From Anoxybacter fermentans (GTDB taxonomy: Bacteria > Bacillota > Halanaerobiia > DY22613), in the NCBI RefSeq assembly GCF_003991135.1, contig NZ_CP016379.1, forward strand, positions 3,038,001-3,102,000: a DNA stretch of 64,000 bases. Direction: 5' to 3'. The notes below the pieces were generated by a model. The model did not search any database, was not told the origin of the DNA, and saw nothing but the letters and a program-made list of their open reading frames with translations. A program made the translations under genes and the position numbers. Numbering within the stretch: position 1 is the first letter of the stretch; the number at the start of each line of letters is the position of its first letter. This document shows positions 38,154 to 48,510 of this stretch, piece after piece.

Positions 38154-38423
38154 ATAAATACTCCTGAAGATTTAGGTCAGCTAGTAGAAAAGCAACAGGT
38201 GGGATTAGGAGAGAGAATTAAGGAATATATGAAAGATTTAGCGAAGGGATATGCAATTCCAGTTAACTCTTTTCAGGAAATTGAGCCAGTGACTTTGGAC
38301 GAACTAAAGACAATTTTTCCAGATTTTATTCCTCCCCAATCATATTTGATACTTAAAAAACCTGATCTGCTTAAATTCTTGTTAGGAAGAAAACGCATAG
38401 GTGAAAAAATCTATCAAACATAG
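38154..38423 (+). CDS. Unrecognised short reading frame after the acetyltransferase
   Basis: The frame is open straight after the acetyltransferase stop (TPEDLGQLVEKQQVGLGERI) and has a possible TTG/GTG start near 38199. It ends LLKFLLGRKRIGEKIYQT. It may be the tail of a lost gene. I do not recognise it. Confidence 0.35.
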   Translation: MNTPEDLGQLVEKQQVGLGERIKEYMKDLAKGYAIPVNSFQEIEPVTLDELKTIFPDFIPPQSYLILKKPDLLKFLLGRKRIGEKIYQT

Positions 38424-38429
38424 CTATTA

Positions 38430-38722
38430 GAAATACAGAGTCCGTAATGTTTTTGCCCTAAACCAATATTGGAAAGACCACGGATATTATGACCTTTTTC
38501 TAAAATGATAATGTATCCATGTTTTTGTAGGTTAAATTCTTTGTTAATTTATCAACCCGTAAAGCTTTCATAAAGTTGTGTAGGATAGTCTTCAATGTGG
38601 TCAAGGTACGTTTTTTCAATAATGTTAAACTGACGTAAGATTTTGATATCTTCTGATTTCTTAATAATGCTTATTTCAACTACTTCCTTTGATAGTTTAT
38701 ATTTTGAATTATCAATAATATG
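38430..38722 (-). pseudogene. Unrecognised gene remnant on the minus strand
   Basis: On the minus strand IIDNSKYKLSKEVVEISIIK, then FNIIEKTYLDHIEDYPTQLY, a stop, and GYIIILEKGHNIRGLSNIGL can be read with breaks. The 220-bp element at 38723 abuts its start. The family is unknown. Confidence 0.3.
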
Positions 38723-38943
38723 GTTAAACTGCAAAAAGCTAATTTTTCGCTTCTTGAGAAATTTTTCGAATCATCTAAAGCTCGATTTCCGCCGAAATAA
38801 GGCTTCCTAATCAAAGGGCCCTCCTGGCCCTTTGATTAGCTCATCACCTCCTGTGATGAGGCCTTATTTCGTCGGAAATCTCGCTAAGATGATTTGGCGA
38901 AAAATTTCTATGTCGCTCAAAATTAGCTTTTTGCAGTTTGATC
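38723..38943 (+). repeat. Palindromic 220-bp element, full copy
   Basis: The copy is 221 bp from GTTAAACTGCAAAAAGC to TTTTGCAGTTTGATC. Both central hairpins are perfect here: TCAAAGGGCC with GGCCCTTTGA, and CTCATCAC with GTGATGAG. The flanks ATAATATG and ATAATGTA share ATAAT. Confidence 0.92.
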
Positions 38944-39301
38944 ATAATGTAACTTAGATTTTCTTTTATTGCTTTAATCTTCTAAAAACAAAATATTTCA
39001 TGACGTTAAATTTGCAATATTTTGAAGGTTATATGTGATATTTGTTGTATACCAAAATATAGAGAATTTATATAAGTTAATACCAAAAAGGTTGTTTTTT
39101 TATTTATTAATGATAATTCGGAATTTTACTGGGGAGGGATAAAATATCAAAACTTGTTATCCGAAAAAACGCATTAGAATCAGATTTTTTAAGATAAGGT
39201 AAGCGAGTAATTGATGCTATCGCCTTTGACAAACACCATCTAAATAGTGTTGAAAAGTTACCGAGGGTGAAGGGAGTGGATATAAGAAAAGGAGGTTTAA
39301 T
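38944..39301. other. Leader region of the helicase gene
   Basis: No gene is visible. GGAGGGATAAAATATC near 39133 is followed by a short non-conserved frame. AAAGGAGGT at about 39290 is the ribosome binding site of the helicase gene. Confidence 0.4.
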
Positions 39302-42300
39302 ATGAAAGAAAAAATATTAAGTAGTGTTTTTGAAAAAATAGATTCTATAAAAAGTAGTTCAAAGCTAATATTTTTCAAAGGATTTGATATCCAAACTCTG
39401 AGTATAATGTTTGATAAATACCCTAGATTCTATGATGGAAATTACTTTACTAATGATGGTATTGATCTATTAGAATTAAATAATCAAAAGAAAAAGATAA
39501 TGAGTTCAATTTTAAATATAGAAGATGGAACTTATTCAGGACTCTATGAAGAATTTATTTTTTTAAGTGAAAGAATTGATGGACTTTATAAAGGTGAAAT
39601 AATTATAGTTGTCAATAATTATTTTGATAATTTTTATCCGAGCCAATATGTTGATTCAAATAATGTTTTACTACGGCAGTATATGAATATTATTAATGAA
39701 GAAGAAGTAGAAGATAGTGAGAGTGAGATAAGAGATATTGCAAATTATATTTCCAATGTGGTTGAGAAAGAAAATAATTTGTTTGTCTCTTATTTAGATA
39801 GAACAGAAGAGATAAAGGTGACAAAACTTAATTTAATTGATTGTAATAATGTAAAAATAGAGATAAAAGAGATAAAAGAATTACAGAAATATGTAGAATT
39901 TTCATCTACTAATACCCTCGACTTATTAGATTTGAAGTTGAAGATATTAAACGAAAATATTCCCAAAGATAGCAGGATAGATATTTTAACAGAAAAATCG
40001 ATTTTAAAAACAACAGGTTTACTAAATTCATTAAAAACCTTACTTGCTGTAGCAGGTGAAGAGTATGATATAAACATTTATTATACAAGTAAGTTTGCTC
40101 GCGGACAAGTAAGGCAAGAATTTAAGCAAATTTTAAAGCAATATTGGAACAGTGAGAGTTTTAGAATGCTTGAGTTTTATGAAAATCCGGATGAGTCTAT
40201 TGATAAAATCAAGATATCGCAAGGTGAAATTATAGAAACAATTGTTCAACAAGTTGAAGAAGCACAAAATAGTGATAATTATAGTGACATTTTTGTCACT
40301 GCCCCAACGGGAGCAGGTAAATCTTTACTTTATTAAATACCAGCAATTTATATAGCAAATAAATATAAACTGGTTACTATTGTTATATCTCCATTGAAAG
40401 CGTTAATGGTAGATCAGGTTAAACAGTTAAAGGAAAAAGGTATTGATTTTGTTGAATATATAAATTCTGATCTTACTCAAAAAGAGAAAGAAGATATATT
40501 AGAAAAAGTTAAAAAAGAAGAGGTGTCAATACTTTATGTTTCACCAGAGTTTTTGTTAGCTTATGATATTAGAACTATTATAGGTGAAGAAAGGAAGCTT
40601 GGTCTATTAGTTATAGATGAAGCCCATCTTGTTACAACATGGGGTAGAGATTTTAGAGTAGACTATTGGTATCTTGGTACCTATATTAAGAAACTTAGAA
40701 ATAATAGATTTTATGATTTCGGAAATTTTGTTATTGCTTCATTCACTGCCACAGCTGTCTATGGTGGTAATGATGATATGGTTTATGAAACCATAGATAG
40801 TTTATATATGAAAAATCCTATAAAATATCTTGGAAATACACGAAGGAAGAATATTAAATTTATAATTAGGAATTGGAAAGTGGAAAGAAGTTATCAAGAA
40901 GAAAGACAACAAAAGACGATTGATTGTATTTTGAGCTATATAAAAGACGGTAAAAAAGCAATTTTATATGCACCCTATAGAAGACATATAGATGAATTAA
41001 TGGAAATGATACCAAGAGAATATGGGCACAGGGTTGTAAAATACTATGGAAACCTTGAACCGATTTATAAAGATTTCTATGAAGAGAAATTTAGAAATGG
41101 TGAAGCAAATGTAATGTTAGCGACAAAGGCTTTCGGAATGGGAATAGATATAAGTGATATTGAAATAGTGTACCATCATGCACCTACAGGCAATCTTTGT
41201 GATTACATTCAAGAAATCGGAAGGGTAGGTAGAGATCAATCGATTATGGGTTTAGCTATACAAGACTTTAATCCTAAGGATCTTAGCTTTAGTAAAATTT
41301 TGTATAGTTTATCATCCATAAAGCAATATCAACTAAGAGAAGTTATTAAAAAGATTTATAGTATCTATAAACAGAAAAGAAGGAGAAATTTTCTTATTAA
41401 TGCAGAAACTTTTTCCTATCTTTTTCCTGATGATGAGAATTATGAAAATAAGGTTAAAAATGCTTTATTGCTAATAGAAAAAGACTTAGAAAAAAAATAT
41501 ACGTATCCAGTATTAATTGTTAGGCCTAAGAGTTTATTCTCAAAGGCTTATGCAGCGGTACCATCTGGAATTGTAAAAAAGTTTAAAAATAGCAAGTATT
41601 ATAAATATGCTAAGAAAATATCTGAGGTACAGAGTTCTAAAATATATAATGAAGAATCAAAAGGAAGTAGTATTTTCGTACAAGATATAGGACCTATATA
41701 TGAGTTTGATTTAAAAAGTCTATGGGAAGACCATTATAGTGATATGACTTTTCCTGTTTTTAAAAAGAAATTTTATGATTTAGAGTTATTTGACTTTAAA
41801 GAAAATATAGTTCCAAGGTATAAATTAACCATATCATTAAATAAATCAATTTATGATACAAGGAAAGCATTAGAAGAAAATATTTCCAATATTATTAAAT
41901 GTTTTGATATACAGAAAAAAGGATTCTTTTCAAGAGAGGAATTTTCAGAATTATTAAAAACATATTTTCCAAAAGAAGCTATTCGGAGAAAAATAATTAA
42001 TACATTTATAGATCTTTTTGTTATTAAATATGGCGAAGATAATAAAAATAAATTTATTCAAAAACGAATAAGTAAGGGCAATAGTGATCGAGAGGAATTT
42101 AGATTACAAAGTAAAATTTACCATAGAGTGTTTAGGGATATTTTAAATAGATATCTTGATTTATCTAAAAACATGGTTGGTGATGATATGACATTATGTA
42201 GATATCTAGCTGTTAAGGAAAATAACTTATATATGACATTGGCTTATACTATTGAAGCTTTCTCACTTGGTTCCTATGATGTAAGAGGTGGTGAATCACC

Positions 42301-42511
42301 AGAAATATTTATTCGTGTCAACGATCCAAGCAAGCTAAGGGTATTAAGTACTAGTTCCAATAGATATAGTAATTTAATCCTTAAAGATATTAGACAGAGA
42401 CAAAAACGATCAAGTGAGATATTAAAAAAATTCTTTACAGAGCTTGATGATGATGAAATGAGATGGGATTTTATAGAAGAATATTTTCTAGGGAGAATCA
42501 ACCTGGATTAG
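39302..42511 (+). pseudogene. RecQ-like DEAH helicase with N-terminal extension, one in-frame stop
   Basis: Two frames separated by a single in-frame TAA (40334-40336) together give about 1070 residues. The first 330 or so residues are an unrecognised domain. Then come Walker A TAPTGAGKSLLY, the stop, IPAIYIANKYKLVTIVISPL, motif II VIDEAHLV, motif III SFTATA, and the second RecA domain with ATKAFGMGIDISDIEIVYH and QEIGRVGRDQ as in RecQ helicases. The long C-terminus is unique to me. Related helicases have Q after SLLY or SLLF, so CAA to TAA is likely. The last codons lie 12 bp before a sigma factor gene, in one transcript. Confidence 0.8.
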
Positions 42512-42523
42512 AGGTGTTAAAAA

Positions 42524-43414
42524 ATGATAGGAAACTATATGAATCTTACCGAGTCAAAGATAAAAAAAAATAATATTAATGGTAAGATGGACAATATAAA
42601 CTGGTATTTGAGGGAAATAAGTGAATTTGAATTACTAAATGAAAGAGAAGAACTTTTACTAGGTGAACAAATATATAGAGGATCTAAAGAGGCAAAAGAT
42701 AAACTGATTAATGCAAATTATAGATTAGTTATTAATATTGCAAAAAAATATCAAAGAACTGGTATAGAATTAATGGATTTGATTCAAGAGGGGAATATTG
42801 GTTTAATTGAGGCTGTTAATAAATTTGATTATAGAAAAGGCAATAAATTTAGTACTTATGCAACTTGGTGGATTAAGCAGAGAATTAGCAGGTATATTGC
42901 AGATTGTGGAAGAACAATTAGAATTCCTGTTCATATGGTGGAGCGAATTAATAAAGTAAAAAAAGTAATAAGAGAATATAACTGTGTATTTGGAAGAAAT
43001 CCTTCTATAAGAGAGTTAAAGGATGAACTAGAGCTGTCAGAAAAGGAGATAGTGCGGGCCTTAAAATATTGTGAGGATACGATCTCCTTAGATATTTTAA
43101 TAGGAGAAGATAGAAATACTAATTTATCCGATTTTATTCCTGATGATACTGTACCGACAGTTGAAGATCAGGTATTTAGAAAGTCGTTAAGGGAAGATAT
43201 TTTTAAATTATTGGCTACATTAACTGAGAGGGAAAAGAGAATTCTTATATTACGTTTTGGTTTAAATGACAATAAAGAAAATACTTTGGAAGCAATCGGA
43301 AAATTATTAGATGTGACGAGAGAAAGAATAAGGCAGATTGAAGCCAAAGCTCTAAGAAAATTAAAACATCACAGCCGTTCAAGGAAACTCAGGGATTATT
43401 TGGATGTATTTTAA
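42524..43414 (+). CDS. RNA polymerase sigma-70 family factor (RpoD-like)
   Basis: The 296-residue protein has all core regions. Region 1.2 is near DNINWYLREISEFELLNERE and region 2 is YQRTGIELMDLIQEGNIGLI with KFSTYATWWIKQRI. Region 3 is RTIRIPVHMVERINKV, and region 4 is LTEREKRILILRFGL followed by DVTRERIRQIEAKALRKL. It lacks the acidic region 1.1, like group 2 or phage-type sigma factors. GAGGTG overlaps the stop of the helicase gene, so the two are co-expressed. A full RpoD-like sigma inside a helicase operon is unusual. Confidence 0.92.
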   Translation: MIGNYMNLTESKIKKNNINGKMDNINWYLREISEFELLNEREELLLGEQIYRGSKEAKDKLINANYRLVINIAKKYQRTGIELMDLIQEGNIGLIEAVNKFDYRKGNKFSTYATWWIKQRISRYIADCGRTIRIPVHMVERINKVKKVIREYNCVFGRNPSIRELKDELELSEKEIVRALKYCEDTISLDILIGEDRNTNLSDFIPDDTVPTVEDQVFRKSLREDIFKLLATLTEREKRILILRFGLNDNKENTLEAIGKLLDVTRERIRQIEAKALRKLKHHSRSRKLRDYLDVF

Positions 43415-43596
43415 ACTGCCGGATTGAAATTGATTAAGTTGATTTGAGCTATTTCTACTAGAGATTTATTGGTTTGTATTTATTATAATAGAAAAAATAT
43501 CTGTACTTTATTTTTTGATGTTGTATTTAAGGAAAAAATCTTGACAGTGATTTCTAAATTATTTACAATTTACTACCAAAAAATATTATATAGAAC
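43415..43596. other. Intergenic region with a consensus promoter
   Basis: TTGACA at 43541-43546 and TACAAT at 43564-43569 are 17 bp apart and face right. A second, stronger promoter follows directly before the T-box leader. Confidence 0.5.
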
Positions 43597-43625
43597 TTGA
43601 CGTAATTTTCGAAGTCTGGTATAAT
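43597..43625 (+). promoter_or_regulatory. Sigma-A type promoter of the T-box leader
   Basis: TTGACG and TATAAT are separated by exactly 17 bp. Transcription should start near 43632, at the first stem of the T-box RNA. Confidence 0.75.
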
Positions 43626-43631
43626 AAACAA

Positions 43632-43914
43632 AAATTTAATAGTTATAAAACGATGAAAGGGAGTAGTAGTCAATATTTCAGAAGCAAGAGAGCTGCCGGT
43701 TGGTGCAAGGCAGTCTTCTGAATTTGATGAACTCGCCCTGGAGTTGTCAAGGTGAAGTCGAGTAACCTTGAACGGGTCAGTCCGTTATTACTGAAACTTT
43801 AAACCTTGTTGAAGTTTAAAGTATGAGGGGGCAAATGTAGTAATTTGCCAAGAAGAGTGGTACCGCGGAAGCATTGTCTTTCGTCTCTTATATAGAGATG
43901 AAAGACTTTTTTAT
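43632..43914 (+). promoter_or_regulatory. T-box riboswitch leader
   Basis: The RNA has the stem I landmarks GGGAGTAGTAG, AGAGAGCTGCCGGTTGGTGC and GAACTCGCC, and the T-box sequence TGGTACCGCGG (43858-43868), which binds the tRNA acceptor end. It closes with a strong terminator, GTCTTTCGTCTCT with AGAGATGAAAGAC and six T. The specifier in front of GAACTCGCC reads GAT (43726-43728, Asp); a shifted register would give ATG (Met). T-boxes normally switch aminoacyl-tRNA synthetase or amino acid uptake genes by sensing uncharged tRNA. Here the next gene is an MFS transporter behind a repeat element. Confidence 0.92.
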
Positions 43915-43967
43915 TTCTAAGGATTTGTCTGGGAGATGGAAATTAATTTAGTATAGCACAATATATG

Positions 43968-44185
43968 GTTAAACTGAAAAAAGTTAATTTTTCGTCTTTG
44001 AGAAATTTTTCGGACCATCTAAAGCTCGATTTCAGTTGAAATAAGGCTCCCTGACTCAAAGGGCCCTTCTCACCCTTGATTAGCTCATCACCTTCTGTGA
44101 TGAGGCCTTATTTCGTTGGAAATTTCGCTAAGAAGGTTTGAAAAAAATTCTATGTTATTCAAAATTAGCTTTTTGTAGTATATAT
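43968..44185 (+). repeat. Palindromic 220-bp element between T-box and MFS gene
   Basis: The copy runs from GTTAAACTGAAAAAAG to TTTTTGTAGTATATA. It is somewhat diverged but keeps paired central hairpins, for example CATCACC-TTCT-GTGATG. It sits between the T-box terminator and the ribosome binding site of the transporter. Confidence 0.88.
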
Positions 44186-44219
44186 AAAAAAACTCATTAA
44201 AAGAAGGGAGGAAAAGTCA

Positions 44220-45446
44220 ATGTTTAGAAAATTTATAACAAATCGTATTAAATTTTACCTCTGGACAGTCTTTCAGGTGATTACTTTTTATCCACCTATT
44301 GTTACTCTATTTTTTACAGAAAATGGTCTATCTTTTACCCAAGTGATGCTTCTTCAATCCTGGTACACAATTTTGGTTTTAGTATTTAATGTTCCTTCAA
44401 GTGTTTGGGCAGATATGGTTAGCAGAAAAAAAGTTCTTATTATTGCAACTTTTCTTAATGTGATAGGTTATAGTATATATGGAAGTGGCAAATCCTTTGC
44501 TGTTTTTCTTATGGCAGAAACACTGTTAGGTTTTTCGGTTTCATTGCTTTCGGGAGTTGCACAGGCCTATTTTTATGAAATGTTAACTCCAGAAGAAAAG
44601 AAGAAAGACAAACAATATTTTGCCAGTCTTGTCACAGTATCTCTCATAGCCGGTGTTATTGGTAATTTATCAGGTTCTGTAATTGCTTCTCAATTTGGTA
44701 ATAGGATGACTTTCTGGATGAGCAGTTTTACAGCTTTAGTAGCTTTTGTTTTATCATTAATGTTAAAAGAGGATAAACGGATACAACAGGTATCTGAACT
44801 TTCATTAAGCCAGCGATATGAAAAATACATGACCAAAGTGAAAAATGGTTTTAATCATTTAAAAAATCAAAAAGTTTTATTGTTTTTAGTAATCCAGAAT
44901 GGATTTATAGGGCAAATTTTTCGGATAAATTTCTTTTATACCCAGGGAAAATTGACTGATATTGGCGTGCCGGTTGCTTATTTTGGACTCTTTTATGCCG
45001 GTTTAAACATATTAGGAGCAGTTGTTGTGAAATTAGCACCATGGATTGAGAAAAAGATTGGGATATGGAATAGTATTCATTTGACCGGGATTCTTATAGC
45101 TATGGGTTTTTTCTTTATTGGAAATAACTCAAATATTATTATAATTATTACTATTTTTATTCTGATAAATATGATCAACTATTGGCGAAATCCATTATTT
45201 TCTTCATATTTTAATCGTTTGATTAGTAATGAAGAGAGAGCTACGGTCTTATCTTTTATGGCCCTTTTTAATTCCTTGATTTATATGACATTAAGTCCGA
45301 TTATGGGTTTTGTGGCAGATAAGATAGCATTGGATAGTGTATTTATTTTTTTTGGTGTGATCATTATTTTAGCAGTTATTGTATTCAGAATTCCCAAAAA
45401 TAATATTAAAGTTATTGAAGGTTTAAAGGAGTTGTGTGGAGGATAA
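44220..45446 (+). CDS. Major facilitator superfamily transporter
   Basis: The 408-residue protein has about 12 hydrophobic segments in two halves. The motif A-like loop SVWADMVSRKKVLII follows the second helix. LGFSVSLLSGVAQAYFYEML, containing a helix 4 to 5 motif, is typical of small MFS drug or metabolite exporters. The substrate is unknown; the upstream T-box suggests an amino-acid-related role if the leader really controls it. AAGGGAGGAAA lies before the ATG. Confidence 0.88.
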   Translation: MFRKFITNRIKFYLWTVFQVITFYPPIVTLFFTENGLSFTQVMLLQSWYTILVLVFNVPSSVWADMVSRKKVLIIATFLNVIGYSIYGSGKSFAVFLMAETLLGFSVSLLSGVAQAYFYEMLTPEEKKKDKQYFASLVTVSLIAGVIGNLSGSVIASQFGNRMTFWMSSFTALVAFVLSLMLKEDKRIQQVSELSLSQRYEKYMTKVKNGFNHLKNQKVLLFLVIQNGFIGQIFRINFFYTQGKLTDIGVPVAYFGLFYAGLNILGAVVVKLAPWIEKKIGIWNSIHLTGILIAMGFFFIGNNSNIIIIITIFILINMINYWRNPLFSSYFNRLISNEERATVLSFMALFNSLIYMTLSPIMGFVADKIALDSVFIFFGVIIILAVIVFRIPKNNIKVIEGLKELCGG

Positions 45447-45484
45447 TAAAATTGATAATTGAAGAAGGATTAAATAATTTAGGG

Positions 45485-45704
45485 GTTATACTGCAAAAAG
45501 CTAATTTTTCGCTTCTTGAGAAATTTTTCGAACCATCTAAAGCTCAATTTTAGTCGAAATAAGGTTTTCTGACTTAATGGGTATATTTGGATCTTGATTA
45601 GCTCATCCCAGTTTGTGATAAGGCTTTATTTCGACTGGAATTTTGCTAAGATGGTTTAGCGAAAAATTTTTTATCGCTTAAAATTAGCTTTTTGCAGTAT
45701 AGTC
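45485..45704 (+). repeat. Palindromic 220-bp element, full copy between MFS genes
   Basis: The copy is 220 bp from GTTATACTGCAAAAAGC to TTTTTGCAGTATAGTC. The first central hairpin is eroded (GACTTAATGGG against TCTTGATTAG). It ends 32 bp before the next start codon. Confidence 0.9.
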
Positions 45705-45735
45705 AAATATTTTATTTTCAGTGTGGAGGTGGAGT

Positions 45736-46934
45736 ATGAGATTAAGTAAGCCATCTTTGATATATTTGCTGTTGGTTGGGGGGTATAATTTTTCTGACAA
45801 GTTGATTGCATCCAGTTATGTGTTTTTTTAAACAGTAATAATTTGAGCAGTACTCAGATTGGTATATTATTGGGAATACAATCATGGGTGACAAGTATTC
45901 TTGATTTTCCGACTGGTAATATAAGTGATTTAAAAGGAAGGAAAAAAACTTCATTAATTGGCCTGTTAACCTTTGGAATAGGTTTAATAATTTATGGATC
46001 TGGTCAGAAGTTTTGGCATTTTGCTTTAGCTCTGGGGATGATGGGATTGGGGTGTGCTTTTATAAGTGGAGCTATAACGGCCTGGTATATGAGTGAGCTA
46101 GAATTAATCAATAAAAAGGAAGAGTCTAAAAAGGTTTTTGCTTTATCTAATGGATTTTCGTATTTATTGAGTGCAATTGCAGGGATTATAGCAACATTTC
46201 TTTTGATTTACAGCTTAAGGTTACCATTTTGGATTGCTGGAACTACAGCATGTTTGGTGGTAATAGTTTGTAGCTTATTTATGAACGAAAATTATGGAGA
46301 GAAAGATGTAAGATATATAAATTTTTTGAATAAAACATGGAACACTTTTATAAAGAATAAGAGAATTAAGCTGTTTACATTTATACAGATTATTTCCGAT
46401 ATAGGCTTTATCTATTTTGTTTTAACCTGGCAACCTTATCTTATTTCTTTCGGATTAAAGCCTAATTGGTTAGGTATTATGTTTACCATAATGATGATTT
46501 CAATTTCTATTACTAGTTTTGTTTTATCACGCTTTATTAATTAAGAAAATTACCCTAATTTAGCAATATGTGGTATGTTTTTAATGACTCTGGCATTTAT
46601 TTTTATGTATTTAAGTAAATCTTTAATTGTTGCCATATTATCCTGTATTCTTTATGAAATTTCTCTTTCGATGAAATTAACCTCTTTTGCAGCCTGGATT
46701 AATGATATTTTACCCAACAATTCACGAGCTTCTTTATTATCGGCTATCTCTACTTTTGCTAATCTAGCTAATACTTTTATGTTTATTTTTGTAGGACATC
46801 TTGTTGAGTTGCTAGATATTCAGATAGTTTCATTATTTGTTGCGATAGTGTCTTTATTTGGTGCAATTATGTTTTATAGATTAAAATTAATTTCCAAAAC
46901 AATTAATCTAGAGTTATCTAAGTTCAATGTCTAA
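45736..46934 (+). pseudogene. MFS transporter, broken
   Basis: From ATG 45736 (ribosome binding site GGAGGTGG) the frame reads YLLLVGGYNFSDKLIASSY and is lost at a T-run near 45826-45832, where one T is missing. It goes on as SSTQIGILLGIQSW, with the MFS loop DLKGRKKTSLIG, to an in-frame TAA at 46542. It then resumes without a shift as ENYPNLAICGMFLMTLAFIF to 46934. Together these give a protein of about 400 residues like the neighbouring MFS transporter. A T-run indel and one nonsense codon are the only lesions. Confidence 0.8.
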
Positions 46935-47185
46935 AACTGGAGTGATTTGAGTAAAGAAAAAAGTCTTTTGGATGATCGTTTAGGTCCGGTATTTATCAGA
47001 TGAAACTACATCTGCATTGGATTGTTCAAAAATAGAGGAGATTAATGATGGAAAAGATGAAATCGATTTTATGAATATCAAGGACTTTGGGTGATTACTC
47101 AAAGTCTTTTTTATCTTTGATGAGAGTAATTTTTCTCCTTTAATGAAATAAGTTCCTCATAGTGACTTTTAGTTTATTGGTTAAA
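46935..47185. other. Intergenic stretch with a terminator
   Basis: A plus-strand trace reads YLSDETTSALDCSKIEEIND and looks like a remnant. GACTTTG at 47083 and CAAAGTC at 47100 form a terminator-like hairpin followed by six T (to 47112). Confidence 0.45.
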
Positions 47186-47240
47186 CGAAAAATTTTTATG
47201 GCACTTAAAAAAATTAGCTTTTTGCAATTTGATCTTAAAT
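47186..47240 (+). repeat. Right-end fragment of the palindromic element
   Basis: GGTTAAACGAAAAATTTTTAT through TTAGCTTTTTGCAATTTGATC matches the right arm and terminus of the 220-bp family. The rest is absent. Confidence 0.65.
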
Positions 47241-47362
47241 TTATTACAAAAAAAATTTTATAGATAAGAGGGAAATTTTTAAAAATTATAGAATTAAGAG
47301 ATTGAAGATGTTAATAAACATAATGGAAAGCATAATTACAAACGATTGCTATTTAATAAATT

Positions 47363-47565
47363 ATTAAACTATAAAAAACTAATTTTGAGCGACATAAACC
47401 ATTTTAGTAAGATTTCAGTCGAAATAAGGTCTCATATGAGGATTGATAAGCTAATCAAGGGCCAGGAAGGCCCTTTGATTAGTGTGCCTTATTTTGACTG
47501 AAATTGAACTTTAGATGGTTTGAAAAATTTCTTTTTTAAGCGAAAAGTTAGCTTTTTGCAATTAA
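47363..47565 (-). repeat. Palindromic element, minus orientation, diverged copy
   Basis: ATTAAACTATAAAAAACTAA begins it and AGCTTTTTGCAATTAA ends it. The hairpin GCTAATCAAGGGCC with GGCCCTTTGATTAG is intact; about 15 bp of one arm are missing. Confidence 0.85.
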
Positions 47566-47710
47566 AGTATAAAAGTGGTATTGGGACATGTCCAAAAAAT
47601 CAATATGCTGCAGAAGACCTGGGAAAGGTTTTCTCAAAATTAAGGAATAACTGGAATCTGAAGCAGTATAATTATTTTATTGTGGAGTAATAATGGGAGG
47701 TATTAACGTC

Positions 47711-48508
47711 ATGAATGCTTATATTAAGCACTATTTAATATCAGTGCAAGATAAACTTAATTATAGAATAGATTTTTTATTTAAATTTTTCACAATTTTT
47801 CTTCATTTATATGCATCAGTTACTATCTGGTATGCAATTGCTACAGCAAATAGTAGCAGTTTAGATGAAACTATGATAGCTGATATCATAAAATATATGA
47901 TTTTAGCGTCAATTACGACTAATTTAATGATTTTTTGCACACCTGAGAGAGAAATTGCCAGAAGAATACGGACGGGCGAGATAGCCCGTGATCTTATTTA
48001 TCCGATTTCTTTGCCCATAACTCTTATTTTTAAAGGCTTAGGTTTTGCTACTGCTAATCTCATTTCCATGTATATACCTGGTTTTATACTATTGTCGATT
48101 ATATATAAACCTGCCTGGAATCTTAATTTAATCAATATTGCTGGTTTACTAATCGGTATATTGCTGGGATACTTTATATTTGTTTTAATAACTTTACAGA
48201 TTGAGATGATTAGTTTCTGGTGGATTGAAAATTGGTACATGCATTATATCAAACATGCTGTATTTAATTTTTTGAGTGGGACTTTAGTACCCCTTTGGTT
48301 TTACCCTGAATGGTTATATAAAATACTTAACTGGTTACCTTTTAAAAATATTGTTTATATACCTTTAGGGTTTTATCTTAACAGGATTTCTTTAGAACAA
48401 TTTTGTATACAAATGGCATTAAGCATATTTTGGATTATTTTATTGGCGGGAGTGACTTTTGTTATCTGGAAGGCAGGAGTGAAAAAGGTTGTGATTCAAG
48501 GAGGTTGA
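47711..48508 (+). CDS. ABC-2 exporter permease (COG4587-like), operon 2
   Basis: The 265-residue protein has about six membrane segments. It shares RIRTGEIARDLIYPISLPI and SGTLVPLWFYPEWLYKILNW with the permeases of the other two exporter operons. I use ATG 47711 because GGGAGG lies ten bases upstream; an ATG six codons earlier would place that ribosome binding site inside the gene. The stop is followed after 2 bp by the next permease gene. Confidence 0.86.
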   Translation: MNAYIKHYLISVQDKLNYRIDFLFKFFTIFLHLYASVTIWYAIATANSSSLDETMIADIIKYMILASITTNLMIFCTPEREIARRIRTGEIARDLIYPISLPITLIFKGLGFATANLISMYIPGFILLSIIYKPAWNLNLINIAGLLIGILLGYFIFVLITLQIEMISFWWIENWYMHYIKHAVFNFLSGTLVPLWFYPEWLYKILNWLPFKNIVYIPLGFYLNRISLEQFCIQMALSIFWIILLAGVTFVIWKAGVKKVVIQGG

Positions 48509-48510
48509 TT

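Noticed and set aside
48403-48510. Upstream extension of the operon 2 permease
   Set aside because: It overlaps the preceding permease in another frame, and a strong ribosome binding site supports the ATG at 48511.
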